The translations under genes and the position numbers were made by a program. Positions 9,796-20,590 of a stretch of 64,000 nt of DNA are shown here, piece by piece. This DNA comes from Aphrocallistes beatrix (lineage: Eukaryota; Porifera; Hexactinellida; Sceptrulophora; Aphrocallistidae). The stretch lies in assembly GCA_963281255.1 (NCBI GenBank), contig OY725490.1, positions 5,952,001 to 6,016,000 of the forward strand, read 5' to 3'. The notes under the pieces are model-generated. The model did no database searches and was not told the origin of the DNA. It saw only the letters and a list, made by a program, of their open reading frames with translations. Numbering within the stretch: the first letter of the stretch is position 1; each line of letters opens with the position of its first letter.

Positions 9796-10776
9796 TTACC
9801 TCCAATCAGAATACGAATATACAATTATTTTCCTGTCTCCATGGTGAGAAGCTACCACGAGTCTTTCCGGGTCAGTGAGGTGGAGAATGCCGTGAGAGAA
9901 TAAAGGAGCAATTCTTCTCGTTATCTTCCCGTCTCGGCTAACCTTGCACACGCATTGTGATTTTGAATTCGTGATCAAAAAATCCCCAGCATTATCAACT
10001 GTTAGAAAACTAAATTCCGGGCCTGGTTTCGGGCTAATCTTAATATCCTTAACCCTCTCACTGGACAGAGAGTAGATGCATATGCATGGATTATCATCCG
10101 AAAGAACGATCAGTGTTTTTTCAGTGGTCTTAACACTCATTGGTCTGCTTAGTTTTCCTTTCCCAATTGTTTTTATAAATATCAATTCTCTGTTAAAAAC
10201 TCGTATTCTAGATGCGGTCGTGTCCGCTATGTATAGGTTGCCTCGCAAGTCACAAGCTATTCCTCGTGGAGTAATGAAATGGTACTGACCAACCCCCACT
10301 CCTCCGATACAGATATTCTGATACTCGGTCAACACGACGAGAGAACAGAGCTGGGCATCTGTGAACATTATCGCATCGCTCTCTACCACAATCCCCCAAG
10401 GAGATACCACCAGGGGATCCATGAATGAGGTTATATACTCCCCGCTGACACTGTACACCTGTATCTGATATTGGTCGCATACAAAGAGAATGTTACTGTT
10501 CTCTGAAAAGAGAGCTAGTCCTGTCGGAGCGGTGAGAGTATTCTTACTGAACTGCTTCTTACCGAACCAACAAGAGAGTTTTTCTTCGCTCCCAAACGAA
10601 TATAACTCTATGAGTGATTGCATTTTCGGTTGAAAGTTTTTAATGAAACTTGCTGTGTGTTCAAGAACATGTGACTCACAGACTACCAAGTATTTCTGAC
10701 ATGAAGGGGTAATAGGAAATAAATACAATATAACTTTGGTACTACGTACTATTTTAGCAATTGGGAGTAAATACAT
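9796..10776 (-). CDS. NHL beta-propeller protein without coiled coil
   Basis: An open frame of 326 residues. From about residue 75 on it has NHL-type blocks: LTAPTGLAL, NILFVCDQYQIQVYSVSGEY, SPWGIVV, GQYHFITPRGIACDLRGNLYIADTTASRIRVFNR, GKLSRPMSV and FLTVDNAGDFLITNSKSQ. YIADTTASRIRVFN is a textbook NHL repeat. The stretch before the propeller (KYLVVCESHVLEHTASF) aligns with the linker of the 2904-4133 protein, but the coiled coil that should precede it is not in this frame. An upstream exon not found in 10777-11527, or an N-terminal truncation, would explain this, so the start at 10776 is provisional. G+C content is higher than in the flanks, as expected for coding DNA. Function inferred only: a propeller scaffold. 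Confidence 0.75.
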   Translation of the reverse strand: MYLLPIAKIVRSTKVILYLFPITPSCQKYLVVCESHVLEHTASFIKNFQPKMQSLIELYSFGSEEKLSCWFGKKQFSKNTLTAPTGLALFSENSNILFVCDQYQIQVYSVSGEYITSFMDPLVVSPWGIVVESDAIMFTDAQLCSLVVLTEYQNICIGGVGVGQYHFITPRGIACDLRGNLYIADTTASRIRVFNRELIFIKTIGKGKLSRPMSVKTTEKTLIVLSDDNPCICIYSLSSERVKDIKISPKPGPEFSFLTVDNAGDFLITNSKSQCVCKVSRDGKITRRIAPLFSHGILHLTDPERLVVASHHGDRKIIVYSYSDWR

Positions 10777-11527
10777 ACGGGCTATCCAATACTTAGAGTC
10801 CCCTCTCTAGTGCATTTTATAATTTCGGGTAAATGTTTTGAATTGTGTTCTGTATAGAAGCAATAATCTTTGCATTGTAATATGTGCTAAGTTTTGAAAT
10901 GTGATTATTGTAATTAGACATAATTGGATGAAGTCGGGTACAAACATCTGAATAATCAAATAACTTCATTTTAGCTTTGGAGGAAATAGACTGCCATTGA
11001 AATTACAGTGATCAAGTTACCCTAAACTTTCTTAGAGCAGACATGCTTGGAAGGGAAGAAAATACGTATCGAATCTTAGCTAGCTAATCAGACAACTTTG
11101 GGTGAGAAACACATTCAAGTAAATCATTTGTTAAAATGTATAGAGAGATGTTGCAGCTCCATAGGTGACTCGAAGGACTCATTTTAGAGCTTTCCAAATA
11201 CGAAATTTGAAAACTACATTTTGAAATATCCTCTAGCATTCGTCGGTTGAGATCTCGTTTATATCTTAAATAAGAATTAGTGTCAAAGGTATTAAAATAT
11301 GATTAATTATCACGTTCATGCACCAATGGGGCAGCTCTATAATAGGAAATTCCACCCACGGATATATACATTCTACACACCCTATACAAACCAATGCAAA
11401 ACACATAAATTCAACTTCAAGTAATTACAAATAACATACATAGTAGAAATAAATCCTTGCCATTTAGTTGGAGAAAATATCAAAACACAATTTCGTTGGA
11501 TACGTACATGTATGCAAAGAAACTAAT
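10777..11527. other. Intergenic between NHL gene and TRPM-like channel
   Basis: AT-rich; would hold the promoter of the NHL gene and the 3' end of the channel gene. No coiled-coil exon for the NHL gene could be recognised on the minus strand. Confidence 0.4.
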
Positions 11528-14500
11528 CTATACAAGTAAATAAGGGTACTTTACATTTGCACTTTTCCAAAACTTATCTGCAAAACTATCTTCATTATGT
11601 ACTGCGAAGTATACATTAACTTTATTGGAGAGAATACGCTTCTCGCCAACCAACTCGAGAAGTTCGCTACGAACTACCTTCTTCTTCCGCTGGGTTCTAA
11701 AAATATTAATACAGAGCAGGACTAAATCGATAGGAAGCGTGATTAAGTTGAAAGGCGGTGGGAAGATAGTGCGATATGTAAACTCCTCGACTATTTCTCT
11801 AAACTGCAAAATGTATATACTCCTAGCGTTGGCAGCAACCTTGGCGTATATCTGTGTGAAGTAGGCAATCATGAGGTTAATGATGAGGACGTTGATTATC
11901 AACACCCAAATACCAACCCCGAGGAATAGGATCCAGTCGGATCTGGACCAGAATGTCCCCTTCAAATCGTTGGAGGGCGTAGAAGTGGTATTAAACTCTG
12001 ACAATCCGTAGGTGTCAGCGAGTAATTCATCGAAAAAGTACTCTCCGAAAATCTGAAAGAAAGGAGTGAAGATCAAATGCTTGAATCGGATGCTAATGCT
12101 GGCTGTGGGCCTGAGAAGAGCAATTTGCAGGGTTCCGAATGCCAGACTTAGAATGAAAATAATGAGCAAGAACTTGAGCATCTTGAGGAATGCCTGGTAT
12201 ATGGTGTAGATGAGCGGTCCGATGGCTTTGATCACTAGGATATACTGGAAAAACCGAGTGAAGATCGGAATGGCTGTGACTCCATAGGCAAGCCTTGGTA
12301 TGTAAATCGGGAAATTCGGATAAAATAGTGAGAATATACGGATAATGACAGAAATAATGAAAGTTGTCACAGCGATAGCGTCAATTTTATTCCAGACGGA
12401 TTGGAAATAATTGAAGAAAGAGAGCATCAGCACAACTCGCCAGTTACGAATACCCGCGTCGTTAAAATTCAATATTACAATGCGAAGATACTGGCCAATT
12501 TCCCCAATGGTATACCCCAGCAGACAGATGAAAAGCACCCATTCCAGCGGCTGGACAGAATTGAAGAATCCCTGGTCTCCTTCCGGCGAGGAGACAGCGA
12601 GCAGAACGAAAGAGCAGATGATCACAAAGAGAAAGAAGATTCCGTGAAGGACGAATCCGGTACGTGGCGTGTTGGTCAGGAGGTAGAGGACACGGAGGGA
12701 GCTCAGAGTGTATGGGTGCGTGAGGCTGTGAGTCATGCGGTCTGGAATGTGGATGCGGTCTCCTTCCTTCTGTTTCAGCGCGTCGTAGCCTTTCCACACG
12801 TGGAACAGGTAGACCTGAATCGTGTGGTGGTTCAAGAACGTGTAACTGTTTCCAATGCTAGCCAGCTCGAGGGCCGACTTGTTGCTCCAGAAAGGAGACG
12901 GGGTGCTGAACAAACTCCTCAGGGAGCAATCGTCTGTGGTGATCGCATGATCCAGTAGGTCGGTAGCGATCTGATCGAAACGGTTGGATTGCTCGTGGAG
13001 CCTGTCAAGATCTTTCTTCGTGATCGAAGTATCATTCTTAAGCAACTTAGCCATTCCGTTCAACAAACAAGAGATGGCCAGTGCGTTGCAAATCTGGTAG
13101 ATCCCTTTCTCAGTACTGAGAATGTACACATTGTTAGAGCAGTACTGGAGGTGGAGCCCCGAGTACTCCAGGAACAACTCCACCACTTCGAATCTCTGAC
13201 TCAGCACACCCCACACCATTATGTACTCAGGAAAGAACGCGTACAGATGGTCCACCTCTTCCCCTCTGAAGTAATTGACCGGAGCTACCCAGAAGAACTC
13301 GCGTGAGATGAGTGTCTGAATGGCCGTCTCCATCAGTTCCAAGTAGTTATAATCCTTCCTTTTCTTGCCTCTGTCATCTACCATCCTCAGTGCTATCATC
13401 AGACGATTGTACAGGAAGACTTCATTGGAAGATTTATAGAATGTCAATTCAATGATTTTCGTGTATCGCTTCAGAATCAGCTTAGAGAGCGATTCATCCT
13501 CGAACACTGCCCGAATAACGGATTTAGAGCCGTAGACAAGCGAGTAGCGGAATATTCGTTCGATTTGAAGTTCGTCGGTGAGAGCGGCGAGATGTGCCTT
13601 CCTAAACGCGCGAGCCACTCTCTCTTTGTCGTTGAGGAAGATAGGCATCGTCAAGATGTTCCATCCAGTGTACGGATCCTCGTTTCTGTGGAAGAAATCG
13701 TCCGCCTTGCTGAGAATGACGTCATAGAGTTCCGTGTGTTTGTTCACGATGCTGTAGAACTGGACTGTGCACTCCTTCTTATCCGCTTTGTAAGGATCTA
13801 AAAAGTCTACTGTGAAACCGAACAATTTGTTGGTATGATCGGTTTTCGGGAGTAGCAGGAGAGTGGGGATTCTCAGAGACACACCGATGCAGTAGAGCAA
13901 TTTCTCAAACATGTCTCTATCCTTGCAGCAGTGCTTCAGTACGATGTGCAGGTTTGAGAAGGGAGAGATGGAGCAGGACAACGCTTCGCAGTAAGTATTA
14001 TCCAGTTGGAAACGGGAGCAAGCCCTATCCGCAATTGACTCGTCGACTCTTTCCATGTATTTACTCACAAGACCAGTCATTTCTAAGCGCTTCTTGAGAC
14101 CTGTCACCAGAGATTTCTGCTGTAGAGTTGCCTTATATACTCCTTCCCCTATGCTATCACAAATGGGGTTGGAATCCCCTTCAGTGATTATCCAAGCCTT
14201 CGTTCTAGAGATCAGTTCATGGAATGTGTTCCCGAGAATGGGAATGGCAGTTTTGGGGATCGTAATGGTGTCCGAGGAGACACCGTCTAGCTTCGGAATG
14301 TAGAGAATCAGGTTCATGTACTTGATGCTAGAGTCGAAGTTCCATTTCATGGTTTCCCAGTGCGTCTTCTGCGGTAAGTACAGGATGTCGATTATCTGGT
14401 TGGCGTATTTCGAGTAATCGCTTTCTTTGCAAATCTCGATCGGCACTTCCAGGATATCGTGCAGGTGCTCCGCCTGGGTTTTCGTCTTATCGCGAGTGTG

Positions 14501-14695
14501 ACAAGAGAGGTAGCTGCTCTTACCGATCGCAAACGGGATCCCCCACTCCTCTTTCTCACATCGAGGGGACGCTTCTGAGCTCCATTGCAGCCCGCACTGA
14601 CTGGGAGCATCTGAATCTGAGACGACATAATTAGCTCGCTCGGTCAGTTCGATATCTGCCTTGATCGGTTTGTAAAAACATCCATCTTCACTCAT
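11528..14695 (-). CDS. TRPM-like cation channel, single exon
   Basis: A 1055-residue uninterrupted frame. Residues about 150-190 have TKAWIITEGDSNPICDSIGEG, matching the TRPM homology region (family form: AWIITGGTxxGVMKHVGEA). Six membrane spans follow at about 681-702, 717-737, 768-792, 802-825, 836-860 and 920-947. The pore loop is near 871-893 (FFQIFGEYFFDEL, compare the TRPM FQIFGE motif). After S6 come IAYFTQIYAKV and RTIFPPPFNLI, corresponding to the TRP segment and the PPPF motif of TRPM channels. There is no kinase or NUDIX domain; only about 70 residues follow PPPF, so it resembles short TRPM-like invertebrate channels (vertebrate TRPMs are usually over 1100 residues). The predicted role is a plasma- or organelle-membrane cation channel; gating ligand and ion selectivity cannot be read. 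The ATG at 14695 lies after AT-rich upstream DNA and is the only plausible start. TRPC is less likely because the AWIIT region is present and no ankyrin repeats are seen. Confidence 0.85.
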   Translation of the reverse strand: MSEDGCFYKPIKADIELTERANYVVSDSDAPSQCGLQWSSEASPRCEKEEWGIPFAIGKSSYLSCHTRDKTKTQAEHLHDILEVPIEICKESDYSKYANQIIDILYLPQKTHWETMKWNFDSSIKYMNLILYIPKLDGVSSDTITIPKTAIPILGNTFHELISRTKAWIITEGDSNPICDSIGEGVYKATLQQKSLVTGLKKRLEMTGLVSKYMERVDESIADRACSRFQLDNTYCEALSCSISPFSNLHIVLKHCCKDRDMFEKLLYCIGVSLRIPTLLLLPKTDHTNKLFGFTVDFLDPYKADKKECTVQFYSIVNKHTELYDVILSKADDFFHRNEDPYTGWNILTMPIFLNDKERVARAFRKAHLAALTDELQIERIFRYSLVYGSKSVIRAVFEDESLSKLILKRYTKIIELTFYKSSNEVFLYNRLMIALRMVDDRGKKRKDYNYLELMETAIQTLISREFFWVAPVNYFRGEEVDHLYAFFPEYIMVWGVLSQRFEVVELFLEYSGLHLQYCSNNVYILSTEKGIYQICNALAISCLLNGMAKLLKNDTSITKKDLDRLHEQSNRFDQIATDLLDHAITTDDCSLRSLFSTPSPFWSNKSALELASIGNSYTFLNHHTIQVYLFHVWKGYDALKQKEGDRIHIPDRMTHSLTHPYTLSSLRVLYLLTNTPRTGFVLHGIFFLFVIICSFVLLAVSSPEGDQGFFNSVQPLEWVLFICLLGYTIGEIGQYLRIVILNFNDAGIRNWRVVLMLSFFNYFQSVWNKIDAIAVTTFIISVIIRIFSLFYPNFPIYIPRLAYGVTAIPIFTRFFQYILVIKAIGPLIYTIYQAFLKMLKFLLIIFILSLAFGTLQIALLRPTASISIRFKHLIFTPFFQIFGEYFFDELLADTYGLSEFNTTSTPSNDLKGTFWSRSDWILFLGVGIWVLIINVLIINLMIAYFTQIYAKVAANARSIYILQFREIVEEFTYRTIFPPPFNLITLPIDLVLLCINIFRTQRKKKVVRSELLELVGEKRILSNKVNVYFAVHNEDSFADKFWKSANVKYPYLLV

Positions 14696-15016
14696 TTGTA
14701 AAAGTCTGATTCAATTATCTGCTCAATAGATAATTTGTAAAATGATTCTAATTATCTTGGAAGAGCGCGTTTAGTAAGATAAATTATTTAGCTAATCGAA
14801 TTTTGCTTGTAGAGAGTGGATCCGATTGGTTGTCAAAAATTACTTTTGGGGACCAAGGTAGTTAATCAAATCTAGCTGGTTGCACAGTAGAACCTCTACA
14901 AGTGGAGGAAGATGGGCCGGCGAACATAATGATCTCCATCCCCAGTTACAATTACACCCTTAAAATAGACATGCCTCGCTTACTGTACCAGGTGCATGAT
15001 TCCTAACGGGAACAGG
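14696..15016. promoter_or_regulatory. Presumed 5' flank of the TRPM-like gene
   Basis: AT-rich. A pogo-like end CAGTAGAACCTCTACAAGTG lies at about 14886-14905. No core promoter motif is assigned. Confidence 0.35.
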
Positions 15017-15677
15017 CAGGGCCGGTCCTTGAGTCGGGTTCTAAATCCGCCGCCCTAGGCAAATTTGAAGCCGTGCCGCCCTCCAAATTTTCGAATACAT
15101 GTCCTAAAAATAATATTTTGAAAAAAGACTAAATGAAGTGTAGGTAGTAAAGTTATAGCAGTAATCTAAGTATCAAAATCTACTTTTCTAGCTTTAGTTT
15201 TAGCAAACTCAGTCACTAGTTTCTTAAGATCTAGCTTTTGCGCTATTTCATGTTCAACAGATATTGTTGACAAGCCCACACAATACTACATTAGGTTGGA
15301 CGAAATTTGAACTATGCATACTTAGATGTGGGATGCCTAATTAGCTCTAGATGAAGCCCAGCTGAACCTGACAAACCGGGGAAGTTACGGCCCTGCTAAA
15401 TTCTAAAAACAAACAAAACATTGAGTACTTGGAATTTACGAGGAAAACATATTTAGAGAATTGGGCCATTTAGTTTACGGATTATAAAATCAAATTGGGT
15501 GAAATATAAGTCTAATTGATGTGTATTTTGGATTATGGATGTGGGATAATCAGAGGATGAGCATTTTCAATTTACATAAGCAAGTGATCGTTGTGTGTAC
15601 TTCAATTGTTCACTCAGTTTACAAATATGCCGCCCTAGGCGACTGCCTAGTTCGCCTAGTGGGAAGGACCGGCCCTG
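15017..15677. mobile_element. hAT element, 8-bp target duplication GGAACAGG
   Basis: The termini CAGGGCCGGTCCTTG and AAGGACCGGCCCTG are flanked by identical GGAACAGG (15009-15016 and 15678-15685). At 661 bp it is non-autonomous. The subterminal GCCGCCCTAGGC motif is repeated inside both ends. No transposase remnant recognised. Confidence 0.93.
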
Positions 15678-15685
15678 GGAACAGG

Positions 15686-16431
15686 TACACTTGGGAATAT
15701 AGCAGTGTGTGTGGGACCAATAAGAGTTTTGTAATACAGTTAAAGGTGAGGTTATTAATAATTTCACCGACCAGTCGCTATCAATAAAAACCAAGAGCAC
15801 AGAATGGTTATTGACAAAGGCCGGTCTTGTACCAAAAAGTACCATACACATGATCCGAGTGGTTATATATTATTAATATTATTAACTCTGAAGATTGTCG
15901 AAAATATCATCGGAATTGTATTTCCTATAAACCTCATGCTAAATGCAGAAATTGTAAATTTTAATATCTACACAGCCTTCCCTGAAAATAACAAGTTTAT
16001 CCGGTGTTTCATGAGACTCCTAAACCTAAATGCTATAAATCCCCTCATGGCTATTCAAGAGGAACTTTTCCTTGGACATTGACAACCCTAAAGCCCACCA
16101 TACACGATTCAACGCTGTTGAAAGCAACTGTTGCATGAGACATGGCTCCATACATGATTCAACAATGTTAGTACAAGTAGTAACAATTTGTCGAAACAAA
16201 GTTGCATGAAACAAATTTTGATAAAGGATAAATCTCGGTACAGAATTAAAAAATATGAATAAGGTCCACTTTCGGAGGGAATGGGTTGAAATCTGTAGTT
16301 TACAATTTAAAAAAAACACCAAAAGGATATTATGCAACAGGTGTTTTTTTAGTAATGCAAATTTAAATACGCGCAAAAAGGTATATATTAGGTAACAGAA
16401 TATGATGGCTGAAGTTTCTATAATAAATGTT
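15686..16431. other. Intergenic, possible small repeat
   Basis: No gene. Near 16092-16165 there are two copies of CATACA(C/T)GATTCAAC with intervening GTTGCATGA, the look of an unclassified MITE end. Confidence 0.4.
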
Positions 16432-16655
16432 CGGTAAAAGCCTCATCAGGAACCTTTTAGGTGTCTTTGGCATGTAGAAACTGCTCAAAATTGACAGTTT
16501 GCGATAGAAGAAGCTTAGGGATATAGTTTTTGGATATTTCCTACAAGTTTACCAAATATATATTTTGTGAGTAATTCGGATAAATAAATAACAACAATAT
16601 TAAAACATGTACAAATTTTGAAATAATAGCAAAACACAACTATAAACGAATATTA
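16432..16655. repeat. 3' flank of NHL copy A, duplicated elsewhere
   Basis: Matches 35270-35430 and 38260-38435 (AAGCCTCATCAGGA, GTTTGCGATAGA, TAGTTTTTGGATATTTCCTAC). Here the stretch TTCGGATAAATAAATAACAA runs through the point where the other two copies hold a 145-bp hAT element, so this is the empty site. Confidence 0.8.
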
Positions 16656-16810
16656 CTTAGGGCGTTCAATATGTTCCAAGCCCAACTTTATATGCCAAAA
16701 GGTAATGCAAAGACAAAGTATTTTCAATTCGTTTAATGAATTCGTTGCAGGATTATGCTTCGACTGGTATGTTGGTTGCTGTGATTATTAATATAATTAC
16801 TGTGGTTAGC

Positions 16811-17321
16811 CACGGACTTCTTAAATACACGGACTTTCAACTTCATTTTACGGTAAAATTAGCGTAGGCTGAAAATTAATATCGATGAGTTACGTTTGGT
16901 ACATTTGGCATCACATTTTTGGTGATATATGTATTATTGTTGAATAGGAAGTAGCATATGCTGATTTCACTCATTACTCCGTTATGACGTCATCATTACG
17001 CATCAGAATTTTAAAAATTGACTAATTCGGTGATTTTGGTGCGATATCGATTATAACAGTAGGACAGACGTATTTAGAGATGTTATCTCCCATATAATTA
17101 ATCAGTGGTGACCACAGGCACCCAAAGGGCGGCTCCGGCGGACATAGTATCCGCCAGCCGCGCAGCGCAAGCAAGCGAAGCGCGCTTGTATATATATATA
17201 TATACACATTAATCGAGTTTTAATAGTAAGGATATATATATATATATATATATATACAAGCGCGCTTCGCTTGCTTGCGCTGCGCGGCTGGCGGATATTT
17301 CGTGTATTTAAGAAGTCCGTG
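16811..17321. mobile_element. Element with CACGGACTTCTTAAATACACG ends, nested
   Basis: The left end CACGGACTTCTTAAATACAC and right end GTGTATTTAAGAAGTCCGTG are inverted copies flanked by GGTTAGC (16804-16810 and 17322-17328). A 7-bp or slightly longer duplication suggests a hAT-like type. It is itself invaded by M1 sequence from about 16975 to 17300. A relative ends at 45325. Confidence 0.8.
16975..17300 (+). mobile_element. Two M1 MITE ends facing each other
   Basis: A plus-oriented M1 right half (TTATGACGTCATCATTACGC ... GCGAAGCGCGCTTGT) is followed by a (TA)n run, the terminal repeat ATCGAGTTTTAATAGTAAGG, a second (TA)n run and a minus-oriented M1 end (ACAAGCGCGCTTCGC). Confidence 0.75.
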
Positions 17322-18019
17322 GGTTAGCACACACGATTATAGACCCGGTTTACGGTCCTTATAAAAAATTTCAATTTTGCCATTGAAAAAGACTGGAAAA
17401 CAATTTGTATGGATAAAATTCCTCAAAATTGTTAAATAATATCGTTGAAATGTAAAATAATCAAGAAGGCATGGAGAAGATGCAAACGGGAGGTGTTCAG
17501 TTGAATATTTTGTGATAAAAAGATGTTATACTAATTATGGTAGATTTTACCCATTTTTTTCCACTTAAAAGTGGGACAAAAGTGTCAGTGAATTGCGAAA
17601 AAACCCACATTATTCCCCCAGCTTAAAATTAGTTCAAAGAAGTCAATCTCTATGTTACTCGTATTTGATTTGCAGAATTCAATGGAGAGATTAGTTTTAA
17701 TCTAAGTTTGCTCAGAACTTAAATACATCAAATATTAAGCTAAAACTCTCCATAAGCACAAGGACCGTAAACCGGGTGTATAAATCGTGTGCTAACCCAA
17801 ATAATTATATTATCACAGCAAATCAAATTGCCAGTAGAAAGATAATCCTCTAACGAATACAATAAAAGAATTTAAAATACATTGTTTCAGTTGCCTTTCG
17901 AAATATAAAGTTGGGCCTGGAACATATTGAACGCCTTAAGTAACATAAAATAGATAGAAATCACTGTTTAGGAATGCGCGCCTGAAAAAAAACTCTAACA
18001 AAATATAATTCAAGGAAAC

Positions 18020-19280
18020 TTACAAAGGTAAACAAAACAATACTTCAGAATAATTGTACACAATGTTCAGGGTTTTTGAAGCTACAATAATCCTATCTTC
18101 AGAGTCCAGTGCTATTGCGGAAGGATTAATGAAATCTCCTCTGCCTTCTCCCTTCTGACCGAACTTGTGTATACGTTCTCCATTATTGGAAAATATCACA
18201 ACACAATCAGCTGAATAGTCAATGATGAGAATATTGTTTCGATGATCGACGTAGAAATTGCAAGGTAGACTGATGGGAGCACCTTCCCACATTGGAAGTA
18301 TCTCTCTCACAAGTTGATGAGAATAGTCATAGAAACTGATACAAGGACTTTTTGCTTTCAAAACTATAATCTCATCAGAAGTACAGTGAATTATTATGGC
18401 TGGTATATCAAGAATAAATGAATTAAATGTCAGATTTGAATTCAAGCATTGAATTCGGTGATTTTTAAAATCACAAATATAAATTCGATTTCTGACAGGT
18501 GTAATGGAGACGCTGAAAGGTTTATCAAATTCTACATAGTTCTTTAGATCCTTTCCTTCCAACTGATTGTAAAAATTTACCATCAGTAGAGTACACATTA
18601 AGACAATTAACTATACATTGTGCAACGAATAATTTGTTCAGACTTAAACACATACTAAATGGACAATTCCTATTCTCACTGAATTTGAATAGAAATTCAA
18701 AGGATTTGGTAAAAACTTTTACACAATTAGTAGCACCATCACTAATGTAAATATTTTCAGATTGAGGACAAATAGCGATAGAAGTTGGATCAGAAAACAC
18801 ACCACCTTTTGCTGTTTTCCCTCCCTGCCACTTACAAGCTGTCTTCACGGGTTCTCCTTTCTTCTTGTAGTCCAGTACTGCTCTCACTCGAATCACACCT
18901 GTCTCACTCAGCATTCTCTCCAGTTCTCCCTCCCACTCAAACACGACACTCCCCAGTCTGTCTTTGACTGTCTCCAGATCCACTTTTAACTCCCTGATAC
19001 GGACATCCAGTAGTGCTACACTCTGCTTCAAAGTTCCTTGATTATCATTTCCTTTCATTGTGGCCATTAGCTGTTCTTTGGAAGCAGTTATCTCTCGTAT
19101 CTGCTCGGCTACTCTCTCCCCTTTGTACCTAGCTTCTATCTGCTGCAGTTCTGATAACAGAGCTGATTCTCTTTCCAGCAGCACCTGGTGAGCTCTGCGG
19201 AACTTCACACCTATCTCCTCACGTACTCTCTCTACCTGTGTCAGGAATGAGTCAACTCCTGACATGCTAGCACTAGCCAT
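18020..19280 (-). pseudogene. Coiled-coil + NHL gene, copy A, one frameshift
   Basis: The best preserved member of a second NHL subfamily. From ATG 19280 the frame encodes a coiled coil (RAHQVLLERESALLSELQQI, then heptads to about residue 140) and propeller blocks (IAICPQSENIYISDGATN, NCLNVYSTDG). Near 18530-18545 this copy has five extra bases relative to copies C and D, which shifts the frame before FDKPFSVSITPVRNRIYICD. The rest of the propeller (IIHCTSDEIIVLKAK, NNGERIHKFGQKGEGRGDF, IALDSEDRIIVAS) follows in the next frame. It is either a recent pseudogene or an assembly error in one base run. Unlike copies B-D, no Gypsy fossil adjoins it, so it probably marks the original locus. Without the shift the protein would be about 400 residues, like the 2904-4133 gene. 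Confidence 0.8.
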
Positions 19281-19640
19281 TCTAACACACTGAAAGACTA
19301 AATAAATAATCGAATAGATTTTAATTCAGAAAGTCTTAACAAGAAATTTCTGGTTAAATAAACCCATATGATTAATTTTTAAAAAAAAATGTTCACCATA
19401 CGGATAGTACAGCTCTAGTAAATGACGGAAGGGATCAAAGAGTAAATATGTTACATTAGAAATACGTATTCCAATTGGAGCGTGTGTAAATTAATAAAGG
19501 CTAAGTGTAAATAATAAAGGCTATCCAGGGCCTAGAAAAATCACTCGTTATATTTCATGATCCTAATTATATTTCTTAAAGTTCTGTCTGTTTTTCATCA
19601 ATTTCATTTTTTTCAAAGTACCGACACAAGTATGAAATGT
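19281..19640. other. 5' flank of NHL copy A
   Basis: The first 100 bp (ACTAAATAAATAATCGAATA) is shared with the 5' flanks of copies C and D and may hold the promoter. Nothing else recognised. Confidence 0.45.
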
Positions 19641-19857
19641 AAACATGCCAACCTGAGACATGATAAAAACGGGACACAGCGTTGAATTTCGCGGGACATG
19701 GCGGGACGCAATAGAAAAGTATTATACATAGTATCAAAAAAAGCGGGACATAATGGGGAAATTTCAAATAAAAACGGGACACTCATGAAAATTAGCTCAT
19801 TAGAAGAGTGAAAAAAGCGGGACGTCCCGCCAAAAATGGGACAGTTAGCATGTATGG
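19641..19857. mobile_element. MITE with GGGACA motifs, copy 2
   Basis: CATGCCAACCTGAGACATGA to GGGACAGTTAGCATG, matching 4748-4940 along its length and better preserved (GCGGGACATGGCGGGACGCA identical). No secure target duplication. Confidence 0.65.
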
Positions 19858-20219
19858 AAATGTATCCGCACAGATACCTAATCATCATAATTAGAACACT
19901 CGACACAGTTCTCATCGGATTTATGAAAAATTAGAGCTATACGGCTATACACATCAAGTAAATTGAATCAGATGAATCAAGATGTTGTCGTTTTTTCCAA
20001 GATTTGATCCATTCTCCTTCTTTCTTCATTGGAGAAGATTCGAACTCGATGCATATATCCATCAGTAACAGAAATATTTCCATTAACGTTAATTGCTATG
20101 CTACTAGCAAAGTTAATTGCTATGCTACTAGCAAAATGAAGTGTGTTTCTCAATATCCAGTTGGAGAGGAGTGGTTTCTCCTCTAAACACTTGTTCCACG
20201 CGACACATTCTTTTTATAC

Positions 20220-20239
20220 TCTCTCTCTCTCTCTCTCTA
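20220..20239. repeat. (CT)n microsatellite
   Basis: Ten CT units in AT-rich DNA. Weak open frames over it are an artefact of the repeat. Confidence 0.85.
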
Positions 20240-20590
20240 GAATCCAAGTATTTGATAATTTCATTTTCTTTCTTGGCAACAAGCCTTCTCTCATCCAATT
20301 CTCCTCACCTCCAACTTCTGACTCTCAATCACTTCCTTCAACAGATTCATTCTAGCCTGGAGCTTGTTACAACAGGAAGTATACTAACAGGACCAGATCC
20401 TGAATCTGCTTCTACCATTATCTTTACTGTCCAATTCTAATAGTTAGAACTCTTTGGCTGATGATATAAGAGGAGGATGCTAATTATAGAAATATGATAT
20501 TACTCAAGATGAGACTAATACATCTTCTACAGGAGTATTACAGCGTGATAGAGAGCAGCAGTAGTTAGAAGGAAGATACTTATAGAAGCA

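Larger units (their letters stand above)
16656..17940. mobile_element. Long palindromic mariner-type element with nested insertions
   Basis: The ends CTTAGGGCGTTCAATATG and CATATTGAACGCCTTAAG are inverted repeats. Flanking TA (16654-16655 and 17941-17942) fits mariner/Tc1 insertion. The inverted arms continue inwards for hundreds of bases, for example GACCCGGTTTACGGTCC against GGACCGTAAACCGGGT and GTTAGCACAC against GTGTGCTAAC. The element is absent from the duplicate flanks at 35.6 and 38.65 kb. A second element (16811-17321) interrupts the left arm. Confidence 0.85.

Noticed and set aside
12401-12958. Plus-strand 185-codon frame
   Set aside because: Antisense shadow of the TRPM-like channel, no family match.
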